Origin: Ectopseudomonas mendocina
GTDB lineage: Bacteria; Pseudomonadota; Gammaproteobacteria; Pseudomonadales; Pseudomonadaceae
DNA length: 64,000 nt
NCBI RefSeq assembly: GCF_016008875.1
Contig: NZ_JADTQG010000009.1
Coordinates: forward strand, 165,172-229,171
Direction: 5' to 3'
The number at the start of each line of letters is the position of its first letter. Position 1 is the first letter of the stretch. Made by a program: the position numbers and the translations under genes. The notes under the pieces were generated by a model, which saw only the letters and a program-made list of their open reading frames with translations, was not told the origin of the DNA and made no database searches. This document shows positions 43,329-51,883 of the stretch, piece after piece.

Positions 43329-44498
43329 ATGATTCTCGATCAGTACCGCATGAACTGGAACTACCCCACCTCGATGCGCGTCGGCGTCGGCCGTGTCAGC
43401 GAGCTGGCCGAGGCCTGCCGTCAACTTGGTATGCGTGCGCCGCTGCTGTGTACCGACCCCGGCCTGGCCGCGCTGCCGATGATCGACGCGGCGCTGCGCC
43501 AGTGCCGCGATGCCGGGCTGAATGCCGGGCTGTTCTCGGCGATTAAGGGCAACCCCACCGGCGCCAACGTGACGGACGGTGTCGCCGCGTTCAAGGCGGG
43601 CGGGCATGACGGCGTGATTGCCTTCGGTGGCGGCTCGGCGCTGGATGCCGGCAAGGCCATCGCCCTGATGGTGGGGCAGGACCGGCCGTTGTGGGATTTC
43701 GAGGATATCGGCGACAACGCCAGCCGGGTCAATGTAGCGGGCATGGCGCCGGTGGTGGCGGTGCCGACCACCGCCGGCACCGGCTCGGAAGTCGGTCGCG
43801 CCTCGGTGATCACCGACGACGCGGCGCATGTCAAACGCATCATCTTCCATGCGCGGATGCTGCCTGCGCTGGTGATCCTCGACCCGGAACTAACCGTCGG
43901 CCTGCCGGCGAACATTACCGCCGCCACCGGTATGGACGCGCTGTCGCACAGCCTGGAGGCCTTCTGCTCGCCGTTGTTTCACCCCATGGCCGAGGGCATC
44001 GCCCTGGAAGGCATGCGCCTGGTGCAGCAGTACCTGCCGCGCGCGGTCGCTCAGGGTGCGGATGTCGAGGCGCGGCTGCAGATGCTGGTGGCCTCGAGCA
44101 TGGGCGCTACCGCATTCCAGCGCGGCCTCGGTGCGATGCACGCGCTGGCGCACCCGCTGGGCGCGCTGTATGACGCCCACCACGGCCTGCTCAATGCGGT
44201 GCTGATGCCCTACGTGTTGGTGGCTAACCGTGGCGCCATCGAGCCGCAGATGGAAAAGATGGCGCGCTATCTGGCGCTGCCTGGCAGCGGCTTCAATGCG
44301 GTGCTCGATTGGGTGCTGGCGCTGCGCAGCGAGGTGGGCATCCCGCATAGCCTGAGCGAGATCGGTATCGACGATGCGCGCATAGAGCAGGTCGGGCGCA
44401 TGGCCGAAGTGGACCCGTCAGCCGGCACCAACCCCATCTCCTTCAGCGCTATGCAGTACAGCGCATTGCTCGAAGAAGCGCTACGCGGGATGCTGTAG
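43329..44498 (+). CDS. Iron-containing (group III) alcohol dehydrogenase
   Basis: 389 residues from ATG 43329 preceded by GAGG; a GTG at 43317 overlapping the ALDH stop is an alternative. NAD motif AFGGGSALDAGKAIALM, then VPTTAGTGSEVGRASVITDD. Metal-binding region ATGMDALSHSLEAFCSPLFH plus GAMHALAHPLGALYDAHHG give the Asp and three His of the family. Uses NAD(H) to interconvert alcohol and aldehyde, so alcohol then aldehyde then acid oxidation would be done with the upstream ALDH. Its TAG stop is inside a palindromic repeat. Confidence 0.92.
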   Translation: MILDQYRMNWNYPTSMRVGVGRVSELAEACRQLGMRAPLLCTDPGLAALPMIDAALRQCRDAGLNAGLFSAIKGNPTGANVTDGVAAFKAGGHDGVIAFGGGSALDAGKAIALMVGQDRPLWDFEDIGDNASRVNVAGMAPVVAVPTTAGTGSEVGRASVITDDAAHVKRIIFHARMLPALVILDPELTVGLPANITAATGMDALSHSLEAFCSPLFHPMAEGIALEGMRLVQQYLPRAVAQGADVEARLQMLVASSMGATAFQRGLGAMHALAHPLGALYDAHHGLLNAVLMPYVLVANRGAIEPQMEKMARYLALPGSGFNAVLDWVLALRSEVGIPHSLSEIGIDDARIEQVGRMAEVDPSAGTNPISFSAMQYSALLEEALRGML

Positions 44499-44554
44499 CC
44501 CGGATGCAATCCGGGGGCGGTTGGCCTGCTTGCCCCGGATTTCATCCGGGCTAC
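44495..44554. repeat. GTAGCCCGGATG palindrome supplying the stop of the alcohol dehydrogenase gene
   Basis: Arms GTAGCCCGGATG and CATCCGGGCTAC (44495-44506 and 44543-44554) enclose a second pair of CCGGGG-type arms. The TAG of the first arm is the dehydrogenase stop codon (44496-44498). This is a widespread Pseudomonas intergenic repeat type; its insertion may have replaced the original 3' end. Confidence 0.75.
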
Positions 44555-44605
44555 GTTACGCCGTCAAACGGGCTCGGTGCTGCTATCAGGCCCACGCGGT
44601 TTGAT

Positions 44606-45139
44606 TTAGCCCTCAGCCTGCTCCGCCTGCAAGGCTTCCAGCGCCGGGGCGGCGTAGATACCCACTTCCACCGCCAGCTCCATTACCCGCGGCAGGTCGC
44701 TGGCATACACCAGCACCGCCTGCAACTCGTCGTCCAGCGGTTCGCTGAAATCCACCAGCACGTAGCCGCCGGTTTCCGGTGACAGCGCCGAGAGCTGCAC
44801 CTGGATGCGGTTGAGCGCCTTGAGCGGTTCGGTCTTGGCCAGTTGCTTGGCCTTCAGTACGAACTGCACTTGCGGGCCGAAGGATTCGGTGATGCGCTGG
44901 AACAGCTCTTCATAGCTGTCGGCCTGGAATAGCACCGTCTCCGGCAGGCTGCCGACCACCACCCATTCGCCCAGCGGGATGGGGAATTCGTCGTCGTAGT
45001 TGACGTCCGGATTGGCGGCGAGGAACGCGGCCGGGTCGGCATAGGCCTGCGCCGCCTCATCGGCGATACGCGCGATCTCGTCTTCCGCCAGGCAGCCGGA
45101 GCTTATCTTGGCGATCAGTTCTTCCAGCTGGGCTTGCAT
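44606..45139 (-). CDS. Conserved hypothetical protein (177 aa)
   Basis: 177 residues from ATG 45139 behind AGGA. Acidic and soluble: MQAQLEELIAKISSGCLAED at the start, then NPDVNYDDEFPIPLGEWVVV, ETVLFQADSYEELFQRITES and VDFSEPLDDELQAVLVYASD. No signal, membrane segment or catalytic motif is visible. I do not recognise the family. The regular mixture of helices and strands and intact codon use suggest a real cytoplasmic protein. It is divergent from nothing and convergent with the alcohol dehydrogenase gene. Confidence 0.75.
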   Translation of the reverse strand: MQAQLEELIAKISSGCLAEDEIARIADEAAQAYADPAAFLAANPDVNYDDEFPIPLGEWVVVGSLPETVLFQADSYEELFQRITESFGPQVQFVLKAKQLAKTEPLKALNRIQVQLSALSPETGGYVLVDFSEPLDDELQAVLVYASDLPRVMELAVEVGIYAAPALEALQAEQAEG

Positions 45140-45250
45140 CGGGGCATTCCTGTAACGAGGGCGAAGGCGCGCAGGATAACAGGTCATTTTCACCCCGGTC
45201 TTGCCGATGCAGTGGTTTTTCAGCGGCCTGTCGCGGCAAGGCGCGTTGCA

Positions 45251-45733
45251 CTAGAAGTAGGCCAGCAGGCGGCCGAGGCTCATCGCCAGCAGCCAGAGCA
45301 GCAGCGACAGCGCCGCCTGCATCCGGCCGAGCGGCGGTGCGTGCAGGTCCCAATTGGCCAGTCGGGAGTTCCACAGGCGACGAAACAGCAGAGCATTGAC
45401 GACGCCCAAAATGATCAGCAGCAGCTTGAGCTGCAGCAGACGGTCAACGGCCAGTGGCCCGGCGTCGGCGGCGAACAGGCAGAAGCCGCTGCCTAGCAAC
45501 AGCACCAGACCCAGCACTGCCAGCGGCGTCAGCGTCCGCGACACGGCAGGCAGTGAGAAGGCGCGGCCGGCGCCAAGCAGACGCGCATCGAGCAGCAGCA
45601 TCGGCCCCAGCAGCAGAACCAGGCCCAGCAGGTGCAGCAGGTTCAGCGCAGGATAGAGCAGCGTCGAGCTGCGCATCTGCGCGCCCAGTGCCGAGGCTTC
45701 GAGCCAGGCCGCCCAGGTGATCAGGCTGTCCAT
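45251..45733 (-). CDS. Small integral membrane protein, CopD/DUF6644-like
   Basis: 160 residues with four hydrophobic helices: YPALNLLHLLGLVLLLGPML (with an early His), PLAVLGLVLLLGSGFCLFAA, LQLKLLLIILGVVNALLFRR and AALSLLLWLLAMSLGRLLAY. The pattern of His and helices resembles DUF6644/DUF2214 or CopD-like families. It begins exactly where the DUF6152 gene ends, so the two are one unit. A role with metals is possible since the partner has a HHGW start after its signal; this is inference. Confidence 0.65.
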   Translation of the reverse strand: MDSLITWAAWLEASALGAQMRSSTLLYPALNLLHLLGLVLLLGPMLLLDARLLGAGRAFSLPAVSRTLTPLAVLGLVLLLGSGFCLFAADAGPLAVDRLLQLKLLLIILGVVNALLFRRLWNSRLANWDLHAPPLGRMQAALSLLLWLLAMSLGRLLAYF

Positions 45734-46090
45734 CTACCTGAGTTCGATGGTGCGACCGTCGACGATGATGCGTTCGGCGCGAATCTCCGGGGTGCCGTCC
45801 TTGCGTGGGTAGCCGACTATAGTCACGGTCTTGCCCTCCGTCAGGTCGGCTTCCGGCAGGCCGCGCGCCTGCAGGCGGCTGATCGGGGCGAGGATCACCT
45901 GCCAGGTGCGCCCGTCATGCTCGATGCTCACGTCGGCGTGTGGGTTGCGGTAGCTGACGCTCTGCAGCGGCACCTCCAGGGTCAGTGGCTGATCCGAGTC
46001 ATAGGAGCTCCAACCATGGTGGGCCTGGGCGAGGGAGCCGGCCAGCAGCAGGCCGAGGGCGGTGGCAACGAGCAGCAGTTTCTTCAGCAT
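45734..46090 (-). CDS. DUF6152-family periplasmic protein
   Basis: 118 residues from ATG 46090; a GTG at 46099 would add three. A clear signal peptide (LLLVATALGLLLAGSLAQA) precedes a mature start HHGWSSYDSDQPLTLEVPLQ, the typical H-H-G-W/S opening of DUF6152 proteins. The rest is a small OB-like beta barrel (WQVILAPISRLQARGL, TVTIVGYPRKDGTPEIRAER). Family function is unknown; members often lie by membrane proteins like the adjacent gene. Confidence 0.8.
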   Translation of the reverse strand: MLKKLLLVATALGLLLAGSLAQAHHGWSSYDSDQPLTLEVPLQSVSYRNPHADVSIEHDGRTWQVILAPISRLQARGLPEADLTEGKTVTIVGYPRKDGTPEIRAERIIVDGRTIELR

Positions 46091-46189
46091 GGCGATCACC
46101 CGGTGGGCTGATTGAACACCGGGTAAACCTAGACGCTGAGACCGGCGCCGTGGCGCACCGGCACATTTGGAAACAGAATGGCGCCAGTC

Positions 46190-47455
46190 TCAGCCGTAGC
46201 GCTTCTTCGCCTCGATGGCCAGGCCACTGCCGATGCTGCCGAAGGTATTGCCCTCCACGCTACGCGCGTTGGGCAGCATCGCTGCCACGCTCTGGCGCAG
46301 CGCCGGCACGCCACTGGAACCACCGGTGAAGAACAGCGTATCGACCTGATCGGCCGCGACGCCGGCATCGGCCAGTAGCTGCGTGAGGCTGGCGCGAATG
46401 CGTTCAAGCAGCGGCTCGATGGCGTTCTCGAACAAGGGGCGAGTCAGCTCGGCGACCAGGCCCGGTTCGACGCGCGACAGGTCGATGGGACGTGCGTCCT
46501 GTTCGCTCAGGGCGATCTTGCTTTCTTCCACCTGCATCGCCAGCCAATGCCCGGCGCGCTGTTCGATCAGGCCAAAGAGGCGGTCGATGCCGGTCGCGTC
46601 GACGATGTCGTAGCGCATGTTCTGCAGGGCCAACTGGGTCTTCTGCGCGTACAGCGCGTTGATGGTGTGCCAAGTGGCCAGGTTGAGGTGGTAACTGGTG
46701 GGCATGAAGGCGTCGCTCTTCATCCGGCTGCCATAGCCGAACAGCGGCATCACGCCGGCCAGCGACAGCTGCTTGTCGAAGTCGGTACCGCCGATGTGCA
46801 CGCCGCCGGTGGCGAGAATGTCGCCCTGGCGCTCGGCCAGGTGGTGACGCTCGGGCGCCAGGCGCACCAGGGAGAAGTCCGAGGTACCGCCGCCAATGTC
46901 GACGATCAGCACCAGCTCCTCGCGCTCCAGGCTCGACTCGTAGTCGAAGGCCGCGGCGATGGGCTCGTACTGGAAGGACACCTCCTTGAAGCCGAGCTTG
47001 TGCGCCACGGCCACCAGGGTGTTCTGCGCCTCCTGGTCGGCGGCCGGGTCGTCATCGACGAAGAACACCGGGCGGCCCAGCACCACTTCCTCGAAGGCGC
47101 GCTCGGCCTGGCTTTCTGCACGCTTCTTCAGCTCACCGATGAAGAAGCCGAGCAGGTCCTTGAACGGCAGGGCGCTGCCCAGCACGGTGGTCTCGCTCTT
47201 CAGCAGCTTGGAGCCGAGCAGGCTTTTCAGCGAGCGCATCAGGCGCCCTTCATAGCCTTCCAGATACTCGTGCAGGGCCAGACGGCCGTAGACCGGGCGG
47301 CGCTCTTCGGTGTTGAAGAAGATCACCGAGGGCAGGGTGATCTTGCCGTCTTCCAGGGGCAGCAGGCTGTCCTGGCCGGGGCGCAGCCAGCCGACGGTGG
47401 AGTTGGAGGTGCCGAAGTCGATGCCGCAGGCGCGGGCAGGCGTAGAAAAGGACAT
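46190..47455 (-). CDS. yegD: YegD-like Hsp70-family chaperone/ATPase
   Basis: 421 residues containing only the nucleotide-binding domain of an Hsp70: ACGIDFGTSNSTVGWLRPGQ (phosphate 1), VLIVDIGGGTSDFSLVRLA (phosphate 2) and TLFFTGGSSGVPALRQSVAA (adenosine). There is no separate substrate-binding domain or EEVD-type tail, as in YegD. Clients are unknown. It follows the lysylphosphatidylglycerol-synthase-like gene by 63 bases. Confidence 0.9.
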   Translation of the reverse strand: MSFSTPARACGIDFGTSNSTVGWLRPGQDSLLPLEDGKITLPSVIFFNTEERRPVYGRLALHEYLEGYEGRLMRSLKSLLGSKLLKSETTVLGSALPFKDLLGFFIGELKKRAESQAERAFEEVVLGRPVFFVDDDPAADQEAQNTLVAVAHKLGFKEVSFQYEPIAAAFDYESSLEREELVLIVDIGGGTSDFSLVRLAPERHHLAERQGDILATGGVHIGGTDFDKQLSLAGVMPLFGYGSRMKSDAFMPTSYHLNLATWHTINALYAQKTQLALQNMRYDIVDATGIDRLFGLIEQRAGHWLAMQVEESKIALSEQDARPIDLSRVEPGLVAELTRPLFENAIEPLLERIRASLTQLLADAGVAADQVDTLFFTGGSSGVPALRQSVAAMLPNARSVEGNTFGSIGSGLAIEAKKRYG

Positions 47456-47518
47456 GGAAACGCAGGGCCGAAAAAATGGCCGCGTATTCTATGCCAGCGC
47501 CGCGGTGGCGGCGAGTCG

Positions 47519-48493
47519 TCAGGACGGCAGGTTGTTGCCTCGCTGTTTTTCCTTCCACTGGTTCCATTCGAAGCCCAGCACCACCAGCAGCGACAGGGCG
47601 AAGGGCAGCAGCAGGTAGAACATGCGGAACACGATCAGCGCGGCCAGTACATCGGCGGCGGGTATCTCCGGCAGGGCGGCGAGAAAGGTCACTTCCAGCA
47701 CGCCCAGGCCACCCGGCGCGTGGGACAGCAGCGCCAGGGAGAAGGAGGCAAGGAACACGCCGAGCACCACCAGATAGCCGGGGTGATTGTCGGCCGGCAG
47801 GGCGAAGTAGATGATCGCCGCCGCGCACAGCAGCTCCAGCGGGCCGGCCAGCAACTGGCGACTGACGATCGGCAGGCGTGGATATTCCACGTGCAGCTTG
47901 CCCAGCGTCCAGGGTTTGAACTGGCGCCACGAGCCCAGCACGTAGAGGCCGACCAGGCTCAGCAACACGCTGCCGATCACCACCGATACCAGCGGCGTGA
48001 TATTGGCCACCCGGTGGATCAGGTCGGGCTGGGCGATCAGTACGCAGCCGCTGGCGAGCAGGGTGCCGAGAGCGAAGGTGAAGGAGCAGAAGACGATGAG
48101 AATGCCGATTTCCTGCGGCGTCAGGCCTTTGCTGCGATAGGCCCGATAGCGCACCACAGCCCCGGAGAACACCGAGGCGCCAATATTGTGCGCCAGGGCG
48201 TAGGTGGTGAAGGAGCACAGGGTAATGAAGCGCCAGGGAATCTTCTTGCCCAGGTGAGCGACGGCGATGCGGTCGTACCAGGCCAGTGCCCAGTAAGCGC
48301 CGAGGGTGGCCGCTGCGGCGAGCAGCCAGTTCATGTGCGAAATTGCCTCGAGGCTGCCCTTGATCTCGTCGAGGGAAATATTGCGCAGTTCGCGATAGAG
48401 CAGGAAGCCAGACAGCACCACGGCACTGAGCCCGATCAGCGTCCAGATCAGGTCGCTGCGCTTCAGTTTGGGTTTGGCTTCTACGACAGACAC
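47519..48493 (-). CDS. Lysylphosphatidylglycerol-synthase-like (UPF0104) membrane protein
   Basis: 324 residues with about eight helices and the UPF0104/LPG-synthase transmembrane pattern: YDRIAVAHLGKKIPWRFITL, SFTTYALAHNIGASVFSGAV, RYRAYRSKGLTPQEIG and SHAPGGLGVLEVTFLAAL. It corresponds to the flippase half of MprF without the aminoacyl-transferase half, so a lipid-flipping function is likely but the substrate is unknown. Confidence 0.85.
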   Translation of the reverse strand: MSVVEAKPKLKRSDLIWTLIGLSAVVLSGFLLYRELRNISLDEIKGSLEAISHMNWLLAAAATLGAYWALAWYDRIAVAHLGKKIPWRFITLCSFTTYALAHNIGASVFSGAVVRYRAYRSKGLTPQEIGILIVFCSFTFALGTLLASGCVLIAQPDLIHRVANITPLVSVVIGSVLLSLVGLYVLGSWRQFKPWTLGKLHVEYPRLPIVSRQLLAGPLELLCAAAIIYFALPADNHPGYLVVLGVFLASFSLALLSHAPGGLGVLEVTFLAALPEIPAADVLAALIVFRMFYLLLPFALSLLVVLGFEWNQWKEKQRGNNLPS

Positions 48494-48690
48494 CGCTATT
48501 CCTCGCTCATCAAGCCCCGGAGTTGTGGGGCCGTATGCCTCTGACGAGGCGGCTGTTCACCGGCTGGCCGACCGTTGGCGGATTGTGCCCGCACGGCGCG
48601 CTGCGCAGTATCAGGGAGCCGCCGCCAGTACTCAACTGGCAGGCATGCAGGCGCCCCTTAGTAGTTGTGTCAGCGATTGTCCCGATACGT

Positions 48691-49128
48691 TCATATCCAG
48701 GCCAGGGTCAGCGCCGCCAGCACCGCGTAGCGGCTGGCTTTGGCCAGGGTGACGATGAGCAGGAATATCCACAGGCGCTCGCGCATCACCCCGGCGACCA
48801 GCGTCAGTGGGTCGCCGATCACCGGCATCCAGCTGAGCAGCAACGACCAGCGCCCGTAGCGCGCGTACCAGGCCTGCGCCTGCTGCAGCCGAGCCGGGCT
48901 GACCGGAAACCAGCGCCGCTCGCGGTAATGTTCGATCGAGCGCCCCAGCAGCCAGTTGACCCATGAGCCCAGCACGTTGCCCAGCGTTGCAGCCAGCAGC
49001 AGCGCCCATAGCGGATGCTGGCCGGCCAGCAGCAACGCCACCAGCACGGCTTCGGACTGCAGGGGTAACAGCGTTGCCGCGCCGAAGGCGGAAAGAAACA
49101 GACCCAGGTAAGCGGAAAGCCCGAACAT
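48691..49128 (-). CDS. YqaA-type DedA-like (VTT) small membrane protein
   Basis: 145 residues with VTT/DedA features: ATLLPLQSEAVLVALLLAGQ, TLGNVLGSWVNWLLGRSIEH (G-x-x-x-G helix) and SWMPVIGDPLTLVAGVMRER with the conserved Pro-Gly-Asp-Pro. This length and order match YqaA. DedA-type proteins move lipids; YqaA's role is not known. 33 bases after the VC0807-type gene. Confidence 0.88.
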   Translation of the reverse strand: MFGLSAYLGLFLSAFGAATLLPLQSEAVLVALLLAGQHPLWALLLAATLGNVLGSWVNWLLGRSIEHYRERRWFPVSPARLQQAQAWYARYGRWSLLLSWMPVIGDPLTLVAGVMRERLWIFLLIVTLAKASRYAVLAALTLAWI

Positions 49129-49161
49129 GTTCAGCGCTGCCGACCCGGAGGTCGGCGCGGC

Positions 49162-49890
49162 TCAGCTCTGCGATTCCTGGCCAGTGTTGGCCATGATCTC
49201 TTCCAGGCTCAGCCCGGTCAGGCCATGAATGGTCTTCCACAGGTAGTAGAAGATGGCCATCAGCATGATCATCGAGGGAATGGCGATCATCGGATAGCTG
49301 AGCAGGGTCATGCGCCCGAGTTCGTCGTTGAATGCCTCGGTACCGGCCGGGCTGACCACGATCCACTTGGCCAGCACGTAGTTCATGAACGAGGAAAAGA
49401 AGAAGGTGCCGCTGAGCCAGTAGGTCGCGCGCATCAGGCGTGTTTCGAAGTGTTCGACGTGGCCGCCCTGTTCCAGGCGATCATGGATCTTGTCGACGTT
49501 GAGCACGGTCTTGTTGAACAGCAGGGTGCGGATCAGCGGGTAGCGGGTGCGGGTCGAGACCAGCACGGCGATGCCGATCAGACCGGGGATCAGTGCTTCC
49601 TTGACCGCCAGCCACTGGGTATCGAGCTTGAGCAGGCCGATGCCGCCGGTGAGCGCGACGCTGACAAGGCCGAGCAGGGCGATGAAATTGAATTTGCGGT
49701 ATTTGATCAGCTCGAACGCGCCCCAGCCCAGGGGGAACGCCAGGGCCAGCAGCAGCGCGCCGTCGGCACCGAGGCGGTGCTCGCCACTGAGCTTCATCAG
49801 AATGAACGAGGGAATCAGGATGCTGATGGCCAGATCGATCAGCGGGCGGGGCTTGTGCGTCGGGGTACGGCTGTCAGTGGTGGCGGTCAT
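49162..49890 (-). CDS. VC0807-like integral membrane protein
   Basis: 242 residues. Helices LIDLAISILIPSFILMKLSG, ALLLALAFPLGWGAFELIKY, FIALLGLVSVALTGGIGLLK, ALIPGLIGIAVLVSTRTRYP and two more late ones. The GLLKLDTQWLAVKEALIPGL segment matches the VC0807 family. Function is unknown. It is divergent from the binding-protein gene at 50057 across 166 bp. Confidence 0.8.
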   Translation of the reverse strand: MTATTDSRTPTHKPRPLIDLAISILIPSFILMKLSGEHRLGADGALLLALAFPLGWGAFELIKYRKFNFIALLGLVSVALTGGIGLLKLDTQWLAVKEALIPGLIGIAVLVSTRTRYPLIRTLLFNKTVLNVDKIHDRLEQGGHVEHFETRLMRATYWLSGTFFFSSFMNYVLAKWIVVSPAGTEAFNDELGRMTLLSYPMIAIPSMIMLMAIFYYLWKTIHGLTGLSLEEIMANTGQESQS

Positions 49891-50056
49891 GGTAGCTGGA
49901 GTCTGCGTAGGAAGCCCGATGATCGCCTGCTCGGCGCGCCAGAGCTAGCCCGACTGTCGGTTTTGAATGTGAAAAAGTATGAGTCGACAGCTTGCCGACA
50001 GGAGTAGCACCGTGCAATGGCGCTGCTAAAGTGATGGCGAGGCCCTGGAGTCGAAC

Positions 50057-50980
50057 ATGCCAAGAATCATCCCCTTCATTTGCCTGCTGCTGAGCGCCTG
50101 GGGCCTGGCGGCGCCACCGTCCTGGGCGCGCGACTGCATTGGCCTGGTGCCGGCAGGCACCTCGTCCTACTGGGCCGAGCTGGAGGCCGGGGCGAGGCGC
50201 ACCGCCGAGGATCTGCAACTGCAACTCTATACCCGTGGCCCCGCGCATGAGGGTAGCGTCGAGGTGCAACTGCAATTGATCGATCACGTCCTCGCCCATG
50301 GCTGCAAGGCGCTGATCATCGCTCCGGCCGGGGATGCCATCGACGCTCGTATCGTGGCCCTGCGCGCCGAGGGTATTCCTACCGTCTACGTCGACCGCAG
50401 TGTCGCCGGTGAGGGCGCCTATGCGCTGGTGGCGACCGACAATTTCCTTGCCGGCCAGTTGGCCAGGCAGCAGTTGGCCGAACGTCTCGGGCGGGGTGGC
50501 CGGGTCGGCGTGTTGCGCTTGCGCCCGGGTCTGCAATCGACCGAGGAACGCGAGCGCGGTTTTCTGCTCGCAGCGCAATCGGCGGGGCTGCAGGTGGTAT
50601 TCGATACGTACCTGGGCGATGACCGCCAGCGCATCGTCGGGGCCCTGAGTGAGCAATTGCCCAGACTCGACGGCCTGTTCAGCCCCAATGGCAGTGGCAG
50701 CCGCGCCACCCTGGCGGCCCTGCGCCAGTTGGGCAAGGCCGGACAGGTAGACTTCGTTGGTTTCGACGGTGGCGAGCCGCTGTTCGGTGCATTGCGTGAG
50801 GGGCAGATTCAGGCCCTGTTGCTGCAACAGCCACAAGCCATGGGTGACCATGCGGTGCGCCTGGTGCAGCGCGCCCTGAGCGGCGAGCGGGCCATTACGC
50901 GGTTGCAACTGCTGCTCGAGCCGAGGGTGATGACCGCCAGGGATCTGGCCGAGACCGCCGCGCCAGCGCAGCCTTGGTGA
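50057..50980 (+). CDS. RbsB-like periplasmic binding protein, no transporter beside it
   Basis: 307 residues; signal peptide cleaved after WA (LLLSAWGLAAPPSWA). Mature CIGLVPAGTSSYWAELEAGA is the start of a type-1 periplasmic-binding fold. GCKALIIAPAGDAIDARIVA, IPTVYVDRSVAGEG and VDFVGFDGGEPLFGALREGQ are the usual sugar-binding-type motifs. No permease or ATPase gene is within reach, so it may serve a distant transporter or sensor kinase. Confidence 0.88.
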   Translation: MPRIIPFICLLLSAWGLAAPPSWARDCIGLVPAGTSSYWAELEAGARRTAEDLQLQLYTRGPAHEGSVEVQLQLIDHVLAHGCKALIIAPAGDAIDARIVALRAEGIPTVYVDRSVAGEGAYALVATDNFLAGQLARQQLAERLGRGGRVGVLRLRPGLQSTEERERGFLLAAQSAGLQVVFDTYLGDDRQRIVGALSEQLPRLDGLFSPNGSGSRATLAALRQLGKAGQVDFVGFDGGEPLFGALREGQIQALLLQQPQAMGDHAVRLVQRALSGERAITRLQLLLEPRVMTARDLAETAAPAQPW

Positions 50981-51056
50981 TGGATGCGCTAGGCGTTTAT
51001 GATCCTGCGTCGGCCGCCCTGAATTCGCTGTAGGGCGGCCCTTGACGGTATGACGT

Positions 51057-51830
51057 ATGAACCTGAAATACCCGGTTGCCCTGCTGTTGCTCCTTTGCAG
51101 TCTTGGCGCTCATCTGTCGGCTGCCGAGTTGCGGCTGTACACCGAAGACTATCGACCGTTCAGCTATCTGCAGGACGGCAAGCCGAGCGGCATGGCAGTG
51201 GAGGTGGTCGAGGCGCTTATCCGCCGTACCGGCGAAACCGCGCGCATCGAACTGGTGCCCTGGACGCGCGGCTATCACCAGGCTCGTCATCAGGCCGACA
51301 CCGCGCTGTTTTCCACCGTGCGCACGGCGCAGCGTGAAGCCGAGTTCCAGTGGGTCGGGCCGATCGCGCGGGGCTACACGCGGTTCTACACGCACAAGGA
51401 TGCCGGGTTGCGGGTCACCAGCCTCGATGATGTGCGCCAACTCGGTACCCTCGCCGTGCCCAAGCAGTGGTACAGCTACGAAGTGCTTCGCCAGCAGAAT
51501 CTGGATAACCTCTACGGCGTGCCGACCCCGCAGGACATGCTGCGCATGTTTCGCCATGGCCGGGTCAAGTTGTTGCTGGCCAACACTCTGACCCTCGATG
51601 GCATGCTCGCTGAACAGGGTATGAATGCCGAGCAGTTGCAGGAACAGTTCGACCTGATGCCCAACGATTCCTATATCGCTTTCTCCCTGCAGACCAATGC
51701 CGCTCGTGTCGCCCGTTGGCAGCGGGCCCTTCAGGACATGCGCGATGATGGCAGCCTGGCGCGTATCTACAGGCACTGGTTTCCGGGCGCCGACGAGCGA
51801 GCGTTGGCCGATTTGCTTCGCGCCGAGTGA
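51057..51830 (+). CDS. Amino-acid-type solute-binding protein (SBP_bac_3), copy 1
   Basis: 257 residues. Signal peptide (VALLLLLCSLGAHLSAAE), then LRLYTEDYRPFSYLQDGKPS, the start of a bacterial family-3 binding domain. ALFSTVRTAQREAEFQWVGP and GTLAVPKQWYSYEVLRQQNL follow. The next gene is a paralogue aligning over its whole length, sharing GETARIELVPWTR-like, ALFSTVRT and LYGVP segments. No ABC partner is next to them. They may be free binding or sensory proteins. Confidence 0.88.
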   Translation: MNLKYPVALLLLLCSLGAHLSAAELRLYTEDYRPFSYLQDGKPSGMAVEVVEALIRRTGETARIELVPWTRGYHQARHQADTALFSTVRTAQREAEFQWVGPIARGYTRFYTHKDAGLRVTSLDDVRQLGTLAVPKQWYSYEVLRQQNLDNLYGVPTPQDMLRMFRHGRVKLLLANTLTLDGMLAEQGMNAEQLQEQFDLMPNDSYIAFSLQTNAARVARWQRALQDMRDDGSLARIYRHWFPGADERALADLLRAE

Positions 51831-51883
51831 AGCTGCTGCGTGGCGCAACGCGGCTTGCTAGGCTGCAAGCGGGAGGGGGCCTG

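Noticed and set aside
46547..48544. A 665-codon plus-strand open frame
   Set aside because: It is antisense to the YegD and UPF0104 genes, both of which show clear family motifs; composition (Gln/Gly/His-rich) is that of a shadow frame.
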